This document shows positions 8,033-17,265 of a stretch of 41,106 nt of DNA, in pieces; within the stretch, counting starts at the first letter, position 1, and the number at the start of each line of letters is the position of its first letter. The translations under genes and the position numbers were made by a program. The notes under the pieces were generated by a model that saw nothing but the letters and a program-made list of their open reading frames with translations, was not told the origin of the DNA and ran no database searches. Origin of the DNA: Gordonibacter sp. 28C (lineage in GTDB: Bacteria; Actinomycetota; Coriobacteriia; Coriobacteriales; Eggerthellaceae). The stretch spans positions 1 through 41,106 of the forward strand of contig NZ_PPTR01000020.1 of assembly GCF_003339845.1 (NCBI RefSeq). Direction: 5' to 3'.

Positions 8033-9178
8033 TCAGAAGCGCGTCGAAGAAGAAGCGAAAAACGATTGCACCGCTTCAATGACGCGAGCTTGATCCTCTA
8101 CCGTAAGCCCATAATACATCGGCAACCTTACAATTCGCTCGCTTTCGACCGTCGTATGCACGTCCTTGCCGGCAAAACGACCGAACTTACGCCCAGCCGG
8201 GGCCGAATGCAGCGGAATGTAGTGGAATGTCGACTGGACGCCTCTCTCCTTAAGATAGGCGATAAACGCCGTACGTTCTTCCAGTCCTCGGCACTTCAAA
8301 TAGAACATGTGGGCATTATGAACGCATCCTTCGGGCACAACGGGAAGCGACAGCTTTTCCCGAGCAGCTAAATCGGAAAAAGCGCGATAATACCGATTCC
8401 ACGATGCGAGTCTATCCTCGTTAATGTCATCTGCACGCTCCAATTGCGCCCAAAGAAAAGCAGCGTTCAAGTCGCTCGGCAAATAGCTGCTGCCGTAATC
8501 AACCCAAGTATACTTGTCCACCTGTCCCCGGAAAAAACGGGAACGGTTGGTGCCCTTCTCACGCAGCACTTCTGCAGGCTCGTTGTGTTTCTCGTCGGCA
8601 ATCAGCAGTGCGCCGCCTTCGCCCATTGAATAGTTCTTCGTCTCATGGAAAGAGTAGCAGCCGAAGTCGCCGATAGTTCCAAGCGGCCTGCCTTTGTACG
8701 CGCTCATGACACCTTGAGCCGCATCCTCCACCACCAGCAGGTCATATTTCGATGCCATGGCCGTGATGGCATCCATTTCACATGCGACGCCCGCATAGTG
8801 AACTACGACGATGACCTTCGTCTTGCCAGTGATCGCAGCTTCTATCGCGCACTCGTCAACGTTCATCGTGTCGGGCCTGATGTCCACGAAGACCAAACGC
8901 GCTCCCGCCAAAACAAACGCCGTCGCCGTTGACGAGAATGTGTAGCTGGGAAGTATCACCTCATCGCCGGGCTTGATTTCGCACATCAATGCCGCCATCT
9001 CGAGCGCGGCGGTGCCGCTCGTCGTCAAAAGTGCTTTTTGGGAATCGAAGCGATCCTCAAGCCAAGCATTGCACCGCTTGGTGAACTCACCATCTCCACA
9101 TATCTTCTTGTTATTGATAGCATGCTGAATGTAGCCAAGCTCCATGCCTAAGAAAGGAGGCTCGTTAAAGTTGATCAT
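8033..9178 (-). CDS. wecE: dTDP-4-amino-4,6-dideoxygalactose transaminase
   Basis: This 381-residue DegT-family PLP enzyme is recognisable as WecE/RffA over its whole length: the N-terminal FNEPPFLGMELGYIQ, CGDGEFTKRC, DIRPDTMN, VHYAGVACEMD, EDAAQGVMS, SFHETKNY with the Schiff-base lysine, then REKGTNRSRFFRGQVDKYTW and the HYIPLHSAPAG region. The E. coli enzyme aminates dTDP-4-keto-6-deoxy-D-glucose to dTDP-Fuc4N. That keto sugar is also the RmlB product, and rmlA and rmlB are present at 17841-20672, so the substrate is made in the same locus. ATG 9178 overlaps the YfhO-like gene by 4 nt. No WecD-type acetyltransferase is in the window. Confidence 0.93.
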   Translation of the reverse strand: MINFNEPPFLGMELGYIQHAINNKKICGDGEFTKRCNAWLEDRFDSQKALLTTSGTAALEMAALMCEIKPGDEVILPSYTFSSTATAFVLAGARLVFVDIRPDTMNVDECAIEAAITGKTKVIVVVHYAGVACEMDAITAMASKYDLLVVEDAAQGVMSAYKGRPLGTIGDFGCYSFHETKNYSMGEGGALLIADEKHNEPAEVLREKGTNRSRFFRGQVDKYTWVDYGSSYLPSDLNAAFLWAQLERADDINEDRLASWNRYYRAFSDLAAREKLSLPVVPEGCVHNAHMFYLKCRGLEERTAFIAYLKERGVQSTFHYIPLHSAPAGRKFGRFAGKDVHTTVESERIVRLPMYYGLTVEDQARVIEAVQSFFASSSTRF

Positions 9179-12087
9179 GACCTCATTCTCCCATCGATCG
9201 CGGCGTGATCGCCGCGATCCTTTCTATCATTCGCACGATGTGTTTTCCGGCGCGCCAGTAAGAGCGCTGCGAGCAGAACAAACCCGCCCAACGAAAGAGC
9301 TGCGCCCAGTTTCAAGCCGGGGGTTACGTAATGCAATTTAATTTCATGAACGCCCTCGTCCAATTCCAAGCCCATGAAGGCCACATTGGCTTTCAGCAAA
9401 TCAACGGATACGCCGTCAACCTCTGCGCTCCATCCTTGCGAGAAAGGAATCATAAAATAAACGAGTTTTGAGCCCCCTTCGACCGAAGCCTCGCATGAAA
9501 GGGTTGAACCCGTGTAGCGAACATCGTTGATTTTGTCACTCGTCATCTTCAATTTTTGCAACTGAGATACGAACCCACCGACCGGCTGGGCAATAACTTC
9601 CAGCTTATCGAATGAGTAAACCCCAGGATCCTGGAACACCAACTCGATCCGCTGACGCTCCGCATCCGAATAGCCCATATTCACCAGCCATTCGTCCTTT
9701 CCTCCGAACAAATGGCTTCCGCTTGTTGGATTCCAGAGCGTCTTTTCCACCTCGCCCAACCTGAGCCTGATCTTCGAATCCACCGTTCCCACGCCATACA
9801 CTGCATCCTGGAACGCCAGTTGCTGTTTTTGAAACAGCTGGACATTGTCGCGATCGCTTTCGCTCAAACGTTCAGAAGGCAGAATGTCGTAGTACGTGAA
9901 ACCGGAAATGCCAACATAGGCATCGACGTTAGCCGGAATCAAAACATCGAGAACTACTCTCGCGTCGCCTCTATACACTGTGAAGCTTGAGCCATCAAAC
10001 GAGAATCCGGAGTCCTCCTTTGCGTCTCCAACCTCAACCGTAGTTCCGTCCAAGTATTCAACAACGAAGTCAAGCCGTTCGTCGTTAAATGAAACAGGGG
10101 ATTCTTCAAGGGAAAGCGAATCCTCCAGCACCACCCCTTGAAGCAGAGCTTGCTGCTTCTGAGCTGGATCCATCGCATCATACTTTTCCCTCGGCACAGT
10201 TTCGTCGTACATAAAAACAAGGGGTAGATTGGAGTCGGTCTCGGAAACCTGATAAGATTCCCCCTCGGCTTCCCCCTCCAAAGCAACAGAATTGAACAAA
10301 GGAGGCACCAGACTTGTAGAATCGGAAGGAGTCACAAAGTACTTCACACCAGCAAGCGCCTCAAGAGGAGTGCGAGAATCGAGTCCGGAGTACATGAAGT
10401 TGATGGACGACGAAGCCAAGCCGAGACCCGTATGGTATTCATCGACGAGATCATTGTAGTAGCTATCGTAGAACAGGGGCGATTTCAAACCCTGTACTAT
10501 GTTGCCATTAAGGTATTGTCCGGTACCGGCCGAATCATAACGCCAGAATGAGCTGTCGTTAACCTGGGAGACAAGCGTAGTTGGATTGTTCTCGACAAGC
10601 ACATCATATGATCGGCCCATCCCAACCTGATTTGCTACTCTGCCGCCAGAAGCACCAAACTGAGATCCAAAGTTGTTGAACAAGAACCCGACGCAGACAA
10701 GAAGCGACACTAGCACCGCCACCTTCTTGCTCGCCATGGACAATTCGAGTCCACCCGCGAGAACAGTCAAAAGCACAAACAACACGGCCACCCCGAACAA
10801 CGCCTCGTTCGTTTTGAACGGGAAGAGGACGAACACGACGACAAAAGCGTAAACGATCGAGCCCTTGACCGCCGTTTTGCCACATCCTCTTTTCATGCTC
10901 AAGCAATCAGGAAGCATGGCCGCCACTATATAGGCAATGCAAAGGACATAGGCCCACACCCATCTGTTGTTCGGATAGGCGAAACCGTTGAACACCTTGC
11001 CCACGATCGGCAGACAGAGGAAAATCGTCATAACAACAAAGAGTATTCTCAAAACCTTGCACTCAGTCCGATTGGGTGACGACGCAATTCCCTTGCCCGC
11101 GTTCTTACCGAACAAGAGAAACACCGCCAAGAGAGCGATGGCAGCAAACCCGTAAGAGCAGTCCGCCCCAACGTCCGCCACACTTCCGAACCCAAGAACC
11201 AACTTGACATAATAGGTAATCGAATACAACAAGGATTCCGGGCGATCGAGCCCAATTCGCCCCTCTCCCAAAAGGGTCACAACACCCGGAATGAAGAGAA
11301 TGGCACCGATCAAACCTGCAATCAAAACATATCCGGTAATGGTGAAGAGCCATTTTAAAAATCCCCCAAAGGATTTCTTTTCAGGCAGAAACGCATAACG
11401 AATGGCACAGTAAACCACAAGTAAGATGCAGACTGCATAAACCATGGTGACGGATTTCAAGAAGCATAAAGCCAATGCCACTATGAACAAAAGAGGGCTC
11501 TCATGGGAGAGTATCTTTTCAATACCCCACACGACAAGAGGACCAAGCAAAAGAGGATAGAGCATGAATATTTGCGAGAAGGCTAACAAGGTGTAACCGC
11601 TGAATACATACACCATGGAAGCGACCAACACCGAAAAACGATCCTTGCCTCGATACAGGCAAAACCCCGAAAAGGCGAGTCCTGCCAAGAACAGATGGAG
11701 CGGAACCGAAACGTTCAAAGCAAGATCAGCATATCGCAGGGGGACCAGCACCGAAAGCAAATTCAGAGGATCACCCAAACTGGGAAGCAGAGTCAAAGCA
11801 ACATCCGCCCCGTAACCTATTTCCATTGACCAAGAAGGAATATCCCCCGTCCTGGCGATGAACAGATTGTACAGCAGCTCGCGAAGCCACTCACCTTCGT
11901 AAGCGAAGAAAACGTATTGCTGCTCAAGACCATCGACATTCCAAATGAACCCTTTGCCTGCAATGAGGAAACTGAACGACATTGCCGCGAACAAGATTAG
12001 AAACACAACCGTATATACAACGAAAAAAGAACGTCTGCTCACCGACGTCTCGAATGCCTCAAGTTTATTCTTGAATAATCTAATCAC
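9175..12087 (-). CDS. YfhO-like GT-C membrane glycosyltransferase
   Basis: This 970-residue protein starts with a membrane helix (about 20-45), then a first extracytoplasmic loop holding NVDGLEQQY, the acidic position expected of GT-C enzymes, then about a dozen helices to about residue 480. A roughly 430-residue extracellular domain and one last helix near 930-950 follow. This is the layout of the YfhO family, which uses undecaprenyl-phosphate sugars to decorate teichoic acids and other outside polymers (family knowledge). The start is GTG 12087: an in-frame stop precedes it, and the next ATG would cut the first helix. It is the first gene of the seven-gene operon and should be the final transferase of the pathway. 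Confidence 0.8.
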   Translation of the reverse strand: MIRLFKNKLEAFETSVSRRSFFVVYTVVFLILFAAMSFSFLIAGKGFIWNVDGLEQQYVFFAYEGEWLRELLYNLFIARTGDIPSWSMEIGYGADVALTLLPSLGDPLNLLSVLVPLRYADLALNVSVPLHLFLAGLAFSGFCLYRGKDRFSVLVASMVYVFSGYTLLAFSQIFMLYPLLLGPLVVWGIEKILSHESPLLFIVALALCFLKSVTMVYAVCILLVVYCAIRYAFLPEKKSFGGFLKWLFTITGYVLIAGLIGAILFIPGVVTLLGEGRIGLDRPESLLYSITYYVKLVLGFGSVADVGADCSYGFAAIALLAVFLLFGKNAGKGIASSPNRTECKVLRILFVVMTIFLCLPIVGKVFNGFAYPNNRWVWAYVLCIAYIVAAMLPDCLSMKRGCGKTAVKGSIVYAFVVVFVLFPFKTNEALFGVAVLFVLLTVLAGGLELSMASKKVAVLVSLLVCVGFLFNNFGSQFGASGGRVANQVGMGRSYDVLVENNPTTLVSQVNDSSFWRYDSAGTGQYLNGNIVQGLKSPLFYDSYYNDLVDEYHTGLGLASSSINFMYSGLDSRTPLEALAGVKYFVTPSDSTSLVPPLFNSVALEGEAEGESYQVSETDSNLPLVFMYDETVPREKYDAMDPAQKQQALLQGVVLEDSLSLEESPVSFNDERLDFVVEYLDGTTVEVGDAKEDSGFSFDGSSFTVYRGDARVVLDVLIPANVDAYVGISGFTYYDILPSERLSESDRDNVQLFQKQQLAFQDAVYGVGTVDSKIRLRLGEVEKTLWNPTSGSHLFGGKDEWLVNMGYSDAERQRIELVFQDPGVYSFDKLEVIAQPVGGFVSQLQKLKMTSDKINDVRYTGSTLSCEASVEGGSKLVYFMIPFSQGWSAEVDGVSVDLLKANVAFMGLELDEGVHEIKLHYVTPGLKLGAALSLGGFVLLAALLLARRKTHRANDRKDRGDHAAIDGRMRS
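9196..9219 (-). promoter_or_regulatory. Hairpin at the YfhO-like gene/wecE junction
   Basis: A perfect 10-bp GC-rich stem (arms 9196-9205 and 9210-9219, 4-nt loop) lies inside the last codons of the YfhO-like gene, about 17 bp upstream of the wecE start. It could uncouple or stabilise part of the operon mRNA. It is not followed by a T-run on the coding strand. Confidence 0.4.
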
Positions 12088-12277
12088 TCAACACCCCGCA
12101 CCCCAAAGCGAAAAACCACGCATCCCGGCAAAGCGCACAAAACGCTTTCCACCCCTAGCCCTCCTTATTAGAAGTTCCTCTAGCATATACTATACTATTG
12201 CACAATCCGCTATTGTCCCATTGGCAAAAATTGGATTGCGCGAACGGCGTGATGCCTCCGATACCGATCATAAGGCC
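12088..12277 (-). promoter_or_regulatory. Leader/promoter region of the seven-gene operon
   Basis: This 190-bp gap should hold the operon promoter. On the - strand an AT-rich block at 12182-12194 reads TATAGTATATGCT, giving possible -10 elements, but no good -35 is spaced correctly. Two inverted repeats are present: AAAGCG/CGCTTT (12130-12135 and 12143-12148), and CAATCC/GGATTG (12203-12208 and 12233-12238) flanking the possible promoter. Confidence 0.3.
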
Positions 12278-14107
12278 CTATCGAATGCCAAGATACTTTT
12301 CCCAAAACCCTCGTGAGGTCAAATACGGCTTCGCCTCTTTATATGATTGGGCGACATCCTTTCCCTTTTCTCTCATTTCCTCCCTGATGCTTCGATAACG
12401 CCTCATCAATTCGCGATACCGGCCCTTGTCGATCTGCCTTACATGCCCTTTCTCGCCAGACAAGTCCACCGCAACAAGCGTCTTGCGCGCCATGGTTTTC
12501 CATCCAGGATACGCACCGCGACAATAGTACATGCTTGCTGGCTTATTTCTTAAAAACAAGTCAGGCAGCATATGCCTATCATGGGGAAGAGCTTCCAGCA
12601 GCTTTACGAACATCCCTCGCGTGTCTTCCGCGCCCAATAGTGCGCGATCGATTTCTAAATCTTGAACTATTTCGGGGCCCAATTCTTCCAAAGGTACAAG
12701 CTTCTCGTTTTTTAAAGCGTTACGCTTCAAGATTTTCTCGCCTTGCGGGTCCTCGATGAATGAAGGGCCCCTCAGATAGTCCTCCAACCCATCCAGCATG
12801 AGTTCGACGCTTCCGTAATCCATCGCACGCAGCAAGATATGGAACGTTCTATTGAACCTCATCATGAACAAGCGTTCGGAGCAAGCATCGTCAACCGCAA
12901 TCATGATAAGAAAGTTGCGCACGTACTGATAGCAATCGATCGAAGCTCGAAAGCGACCTTCAAAGCTTGCGTGCCAGACGCAAATGCCACTCATCGACAT
13001 CATTCTCGGTTTGCAGCGCATGCCGAACTCGACGTCATCGCAGCGAACGAAAACAGGCAATGGAAGCCCATGCTTACGTATGACGTCAGTCGGCATGCAG
13101 CAAAACCACCAAGCACCGTAAGCATTCGCAACCTCAACGTCAATGATTTCGTTTTTGACGACATCTGACGCTTGGTCTACGATCAGGTCAGGCTTGACCC
13201 GATCGTAGATACCGTCCTCCCGGACGTATGCCACATCCTCATATTGCAAATTTGGACGCTCCAAAGCAAGCATGGCTCCATTCAAGAAGGCATCGACGTA
13301 CTCGTCGTTCACCAAAGAAAGCAGGTTAAAAGTGCGCTTAAAACTTTCAGGGGAAACCCTTACGTCGTCATCCATCAGCAATACGTGAGTCGCCCCGATA
13401 TCCAGCGACTCTATCATGCCGCGTGCGAAACCTCCAGCGCCTCCTACGTTGTCATTTGGCACAATCGTGATACCATCCCCACTCAGAGACTCAGCATCAA
13501 GCGTCCGGCCGTTGTCAACCACGAACATATGAAAGTTTTTAGAAATAGGCTCGTCACAGCCGAGTATCTCGCGCTTAACCGCCTCAATATTCGGAACGAT
13601 GAACTCTTCCTTCTTGAAAGTCGTCGTGCATAATGCAAGCCGAACGGATCGTACGTCGGAATTGCTCAAACAAGCAGCGTAACGCGCCGCCTTGATATGC
13701 ACCTCCCCTTCTGAGCGAATCGCAAAGGAAACCAAAGGGGCGTTGCTTTTCGGTAACGCTATCTCAATCGAAACAGGACTCGCTGACTCGACAATAAAAG
13801 CTAAGGGCGTCTCAGATGGACGATGCTCGCACGCGGCCTCGTCCATCTCAACAAACAGAACCTCGCATGCTGCCCCCTCTATCTCCAGCTGCAGAAAAAA
13901 CGAATCAGCCTTTGTGTAACGGCACCATTTGCTCACGGGAAGCGCATTGAAATAGGTGGCAAAACTAACGAGTCCACGTATTGCGAGATGCCCAGCCGAC
14001 TCATCGTATATCGCAAGACCGTCATCCGTTCGATAATACAATCCGCCGTAATCGCGCGTGAAATCGGTAGTCGCAAGCAACACGTTTGCCAAAGGGTGCT
14101 TCACCAT
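12278..14107 (-). CDS. GlfT2-like GT2 glycosyltransferase
   Basis: This 609-residue protein has the layout of actinobacterial galactofuranosyltransferases: an N-terminal beta-rich domain (to about 155), a GT-A domain with VRLALCTTTFKKEE, NDNVGGAGGFARGM and LLMDDDV (acidic triad about 246-248), then VRCDDVEFGMR, WHASFEGRF and YQYVRN, and a helical C-terminal domain. GlfT2 enzymes polymerise galactofuranose; some relatives use rhamnose. No UDP-galactopyranose mutase is in the window, so the donor is open. I prefer ATG 14107, preceded by GAGGG, over a TTG nine codons upstream. It lies 107 bp downstream of another glycosyltransferase and has its own consensus -10. Confidence 0.8.
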   Translation of the reverse strand: MVKHPLANVLLATTDFTRDYGGLYYRTDDGLAIYDESAGHLAIRGLVSFATYFNALPVSKWCRYTKADSFFLQLEIEGAACEVLFVEMDEAACEHRPSETPLAFIVESASPVSIEIALPKSNAPLVSFAIRSEGEVHIKAARYAACLSNSDVRSVRLALCTTTFKKEEFIVPNIEAVKREILGCDEPISKNFHMFVVDNGRTLDAESLSGDGITIVPNDNVGGAGGFARGMIESLDIGATHVLLMDDDVRVSPESFKRTFNLLSLVNDEYVDAFLNGAMLALERPNLQYEDVAYVREDGIYDRVKPDLIVDQASDVVKNEIIDVEVANAYGAWWFCCMPTDVIRKHGLPLPVFVRCDDVEFGMRCKPRMMSMSGICVWHASFEGRFRASIDCYQYVRNFLIMIAVDDACSERLFMMRFNRTFHILLRAMDYGSVELMLDGLEDYLRGPSFIEDPQGEKILKRNALKNEKLVPLEELGPEIVQDLEIDRALLGAEDTRGMFVKLLEALPHDRHMLPDLFLRNKPASMYYCRGAYPGWKTMARKTLVAVDLSGEKGHVRQIDKGRYRELMRRYRSIREEMREKGKDVAQSYKEAKPYLTSRGFWEKYLGIR

Positions 14108-14172
14108 TACCCCGCCCTCTCGCCCTGAACGCAAATCATTCAGTCATTTTTGATTTCGGATATCATGCCCCA

Positions 14173-14178
14173 ATTATA
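14173..14178 (-). promoter_or_regulatory. -10 element (TATAAT) of the GlfT2-like gene
   Basis: A perfect TATAAT on the - strand would start a transcript near 14166 with a leader of about 60 nt before ATG 14107. No good -35 is seen 16-18 bp upstream. It lies in the gap 14108-14214, so the gene may be transcribed separately from its upstream neighbour. Confidence 0.4.
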
Positions 14179-14214
14179 GTGGACAAACCTTCATCGTCGC
14201 GTTTTCACATAAAT

Positions 14215-16002
14215 CTACGATTGCTTAACGCTCCCTGTCCGGGAAAACTTGGCAATTTGCATATAACAGGAAGACTGATCCAGATTTCGATTTACATATG
14301 GATCGCCTTTGGCACGTTCGCCGGGCCAAAGGCGATCAAAAAGAGCCGTATCGGCCTCGGTGAAATCAGGGGCATTGGAATCGTTTTCGTACCGCGATTC
14401 CTCAGAGCGCTCACTTGACTGGATTTTTACTGTCGGCGTTTGGACGACACGGCATCCCGTCCTCGCTAGCCTCTTACAGTAATCAGCGGTTCCTATTTCG
14501 CCCTCGAACAACTCATTAAATCCTCCGACTTGGGAAAACTGCTTCTTCGGAGTTAGCATGCCCCGATACGCAACTGCGCTGAAATTCTGAAACGCTCTCA
14601 AATTGCATTGATATCCGGGGAAATCGTCAGGGTATCCTCGATAAAGGGGCATTATCCTTTTGGAGGTAACCGCAATTCCGTAGCACATCGTGCTACCATC
14701 ACAAAACAAGCTTTTGGGCGCCACGGCACCAACACCTTCGCCTTCGCACAGTGATAAAAGCTGCTCCAATGGCTCGGGGGTCAGGAAAAAGCACCCTCCA
14801 TCGACAAACAAAAGATATTCTCCCGAAGCATGTTCAGCCCCTTTATTAAAACGGCTGAAGACAGAGCTATTTGCATCCGAAAGAACTGAAAAGAAAGATT
14901 GGCTCGCCAGTAACTTAGTAGCGTGGAGATGGGCGGTTGAGACGGCAATGATTTCGAAGTTACGATAGCTGTTCGTCTGATTGAACATTTCAACGAAATG
15001 ATCAAGGGCCGCCTGCGATACGCAATCAACAATGATCGAAATTTTGACGCTGTGCTCGGCTGCGAACCAAAGGTTATGGATATTCACGATGCCCGATGAT
15101 ACGATCCGAGCACGAGGCCATTTACGGTCCAATTGATTTTGGGCAGACAGGCGATACGCACGCCTGCTGTAAGGCTTTGCATCAGGATTGGCAGCGGTGG
15201 AATTCTTGCTTATACGCCAATGATAAAGAATCTTTTGCACACAGTGGACTTTCTTGGCGTGAGAAGTTGCATACAGCACCATATTGTAGTCCTGAGCTCC
15301 ATCATATTGAGCATTTGGAGTCGGCATTTTATCGACGATATGGCGCCTTATGGTCATCAAGTGAATAATATAATTCTTGCAAAGCAAAAGCTCAGGGGAA
15401 TACGAAGGCTTGAAGAGAGGATGCAGATGAACAAATCTTCCTTTTTCGAAAGAGACAAGATCCTCGTCACAATACAAAACATCTATATCAGGGTCATTGT
15501 TAAGAGCTTTGGCGTACTCGTAAAGAAGATCCGGCTCGAGATAATCGTCGTGATCGAGAAAACAAAGAAAATCGCCAGACGCTTCAGCAATTCCATAGTT
15601 GGTATTTTCGGTAATACCCAAATTATCTGGCAGCAAAACCGTTTTAACCCGATCATCATGCATACGGTATTTTTCAACTTCGGCAGCAAGCTCTTCATTT
15701 TCTGGAGAGGCGTTGACCAAAACAAGTTCGAAGTTGCCGTACGTCTGCGCAAGAACCGAGCCCACCATAACATGAAGGTAGTCGAGCGGAGTTTTGTACA
15801 ACGGGACAATCAAGCTAAAAAAAGGCTCATAAGCAAGACGAGCGCCTCTCTGTCCATCTAACTCAGCAGCGCTAGCCCGATTATTCTCAAACCACGTTTG
15901 ATAAGCAGGGTCACTCCAAGCATCGATAGGGAAAGACTCGGGATGGACATCCACGTGAACGAATGCATAGCATCGCTCCTTGAATTCTGAAAAAAGACCC
16001 AT
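14215..16002 (-). CDS. Tandem GT2 glycosyltransferase with degenerate second domain
   Basis: This 595-residue cytoplasmic glycosyltransferase has two GT-A domains. The first (about 62-290) has FSLIVPLYKTPLDY, FLDHDDYLEPD (150-153 acidic) and DGAQDYN. The second (from about 320, ISIIVDCVSQ) has VDGG at 400-403 where the paralogue at 23648-26065 has NND, so it probably lost metal and nucleotide binding. The end shares GDPYVNRNLDQSSC with that paralogue. It is shorter because it lacks the 240-residue N-terminal extension. ATG 16002 follows an AGGCGG ribosome site. It is likely a chain-extending transferase with one active site; the sugar is unknown. Confidence 0.8.
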   Translation of the reverse strand: MGLFSEFKERCYAFVHVDVHPESFPIDAWSDPAYQTWFENNRASAAELDGQRGARLAYEPFFSLIVPLYKTPLDYLHVMVGSVLAQTYGNFELVLVNASPENEELAAEVEKYRMHDDRVKTVLLPDNLGITENTNYGIAEASGDFLCFLDHDDYLEPDLLYEYAKALNNDPDIDVLYCDEDLVSFEKGRFVHLHPLFKPSYSPELLLCKNYIIHLMTIRRHIVDKMPTPNAQYDGAQDYNMVLYATSHAKKVHCVQKILYHWRISKNSTAANPDAKPYSRRAYRLSAQNQLDRKWPRARIVSSGIVNIHNLWFAAEHSVKISIIVDCVSQAALDHFVEMFNQTNSYRNFEIIAVSTAHLHATKLLASQSFFSVLSDANSSVFSRFNKGAEHASGEYLLFVDGGCFFLTPEPLEQLLSLCEGEGVGAVAPKSLFCDGSTMCYGIAVTSKRIMPLYRGYPDDFPGYQCNLRAFQNFSAVAYRGMLTPKKQFSQVGGFNELFEGEIGTADYCKRLARTGCRVVQTPTVKIQSSERSEESRYENDSNAPDFTEADTALFDRLWPGERAKGDPYVNRNLDQSSCYMQIAKFSRTGSVKQS

Positions 16003-16159
16003 AGCAACCGCCTAACGCTCTTAACATATAAGTTTTTATAGCCCCTCAGAACGTACTCTTCAAATCGTCTAAAATATTACGCGTGAAACTCGTCCAATAT
16101 CGTTAAAATCTTCACTATGATATACCATTACTCAGACGGCACCGAGCAAGGAGCTTTTT
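16003..16159. other. Divergent intergenic region
   Basis: This 157-bp AT-rich gap lies between two divergent glycosyltransferase genes, so promoters for both should be here. On the + strand TATGAT (16116-16121) is a possible -10 without a convincing -35. The only strong element is AAGGAG (16148-16153), the ribosome site of the rightward gene. Confidence 0.3.
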
Positions 16160-17233
16160 TTGGATATATCGGTCATTATACCGGTTTATAATGCCGCGGC
16201 TTATCTTCACCAATGCCTTTCAAGCATCGTGCGTTCTTTCGTCGACGTTGAGATACTTTGCATCAACGACGGATCCACGGATAAGTCTCTTGCGATCATG
16301 AGAGCCGCCGCCACCCACGATGAACGAATAACGGTGATCGACAAACCCAACGAGGGTTATGGAGCAACTCTTAACAAGGGGATCGCAGAAGCACATGGAA
16401 AGTACATCGCCATTTTGGAACCCGATGATTACCTTGAAGGTGATATGTTCTCCTCACTTTTTGGGTTGGCAGAAAGGGAGGGCTTCCCAGATGTGGTCAA
16501 ATCAGCTTATCAGAGCATTGGCAACGCCAACGATGACCAGGGAGCCCACTGCGGTTATTGGAAACGCATCAAACCTCCAAACCAGCCATTTTGCATTGAA
16601 GATGCCCCCTTACTATTGCGGTACCATCCGTCAATATGGTCGGCGATCTATCGCAGGGATTTTCTCGTTGAAAACGGCATCCGCTTCAAAGAAGTTCCCG
16701 GAGCAGGATGGGTGGACAATCCTTTCTTGATGGAAACCTTGCTCAAAGCCAAAAGCATCTCTTACACTGATAATTCTTTTTACCGCTACAGGGACGAGCG
16801 AGAGGGATCTTCCTCGTCTTCGCTTGGGGACTTTCGCATACCGTTAGATCGCTGGAATGAAATGACCGACACAGTCGAACAGCTCAACATTCAAAACGCG
16901 ACCATCCTTGGCATACAAGCATATCGAGCCTTTTACTATCTGAAAGAGGCCCATCGAGCCACCAATTTTGATGAAAAGGGGTGGCTCGATGAGGCAAAGC
17001 GCATCATGCGGCGCCTCAAGCCGGAAATCATAGCTCAGTCTCCTTTTGTGTCCCCCCGAGACAGAGCCCTCTACAAGCAATTGACTGGTGCTCATTTAAA
17101 AAACCCAAGCAATATCCCTTACTACAACATGGTTGTCCGAGAAGCATTTTGGAAAGTTCGCCAAAATGGTATTGGGTTTCTGATAAAGAGCATGAGTCGA
17201 AGAAATGAGGCAAACCGCAAACAAAGATCCTAA
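16160..17233 (+). CDS. GT2-family glycosyltransferase
   Basis: This 357-residue glycosyltransferase has a standard N-terminal GT-A domain: ISVIIPVYNAAAYLHQ (3-18), CINDGSTDKS (34-43), NEGYGATLNKGI and LEPDDY (86-91) as the DxD-type motif. A later WVDNPFLMETLLKA matches the acceptor-side motif of capsule and teichoic-acid GT2 enzymes. The C-terminal 130 residues are helical, with no membrane segments. The start is TTG 16160, 6 nt after AAGGAG, and no ATG is near. It is the only rightward gene in this part, convergent with rmlC 32 bp away. Substrate unknown. Confidence 0.85.
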   Translation: MDISVIIPVYNAAAYLHQCLSSIVRSFVDVEILCINDGSTDKSLAIMRAAATHDERITVIDKPNEGYGATLNKGIAEAHGKYIAILEPDDYLEGDMFSSLFGLAEREGFPDVVKSAYQSIGNANDDQGAHCGYWKRIKPPNQPFCIEDAPLLLRYHPSIWSAIYRRDFLVENGIRFKEVPGAGWVDNPFLMETLLKAKSISYTDNSFYRYRDEREGSSSSSLGDFRIPLDRWNEMTDTVEQLNIQNATILGIQAYRAFYYLKEAHRATNFDEKGWLDEAKRIMRRLKPEIIAQSPFVSPRDRALYKQLTGAHLKNPSNIPYYNMVVREAFWKVRQNGIGFLIKSMSRRNEANRKQRS

Positions 17234-17265
17234 TCGCATACACCAGCCAAAAGATCCTCCCAAAA

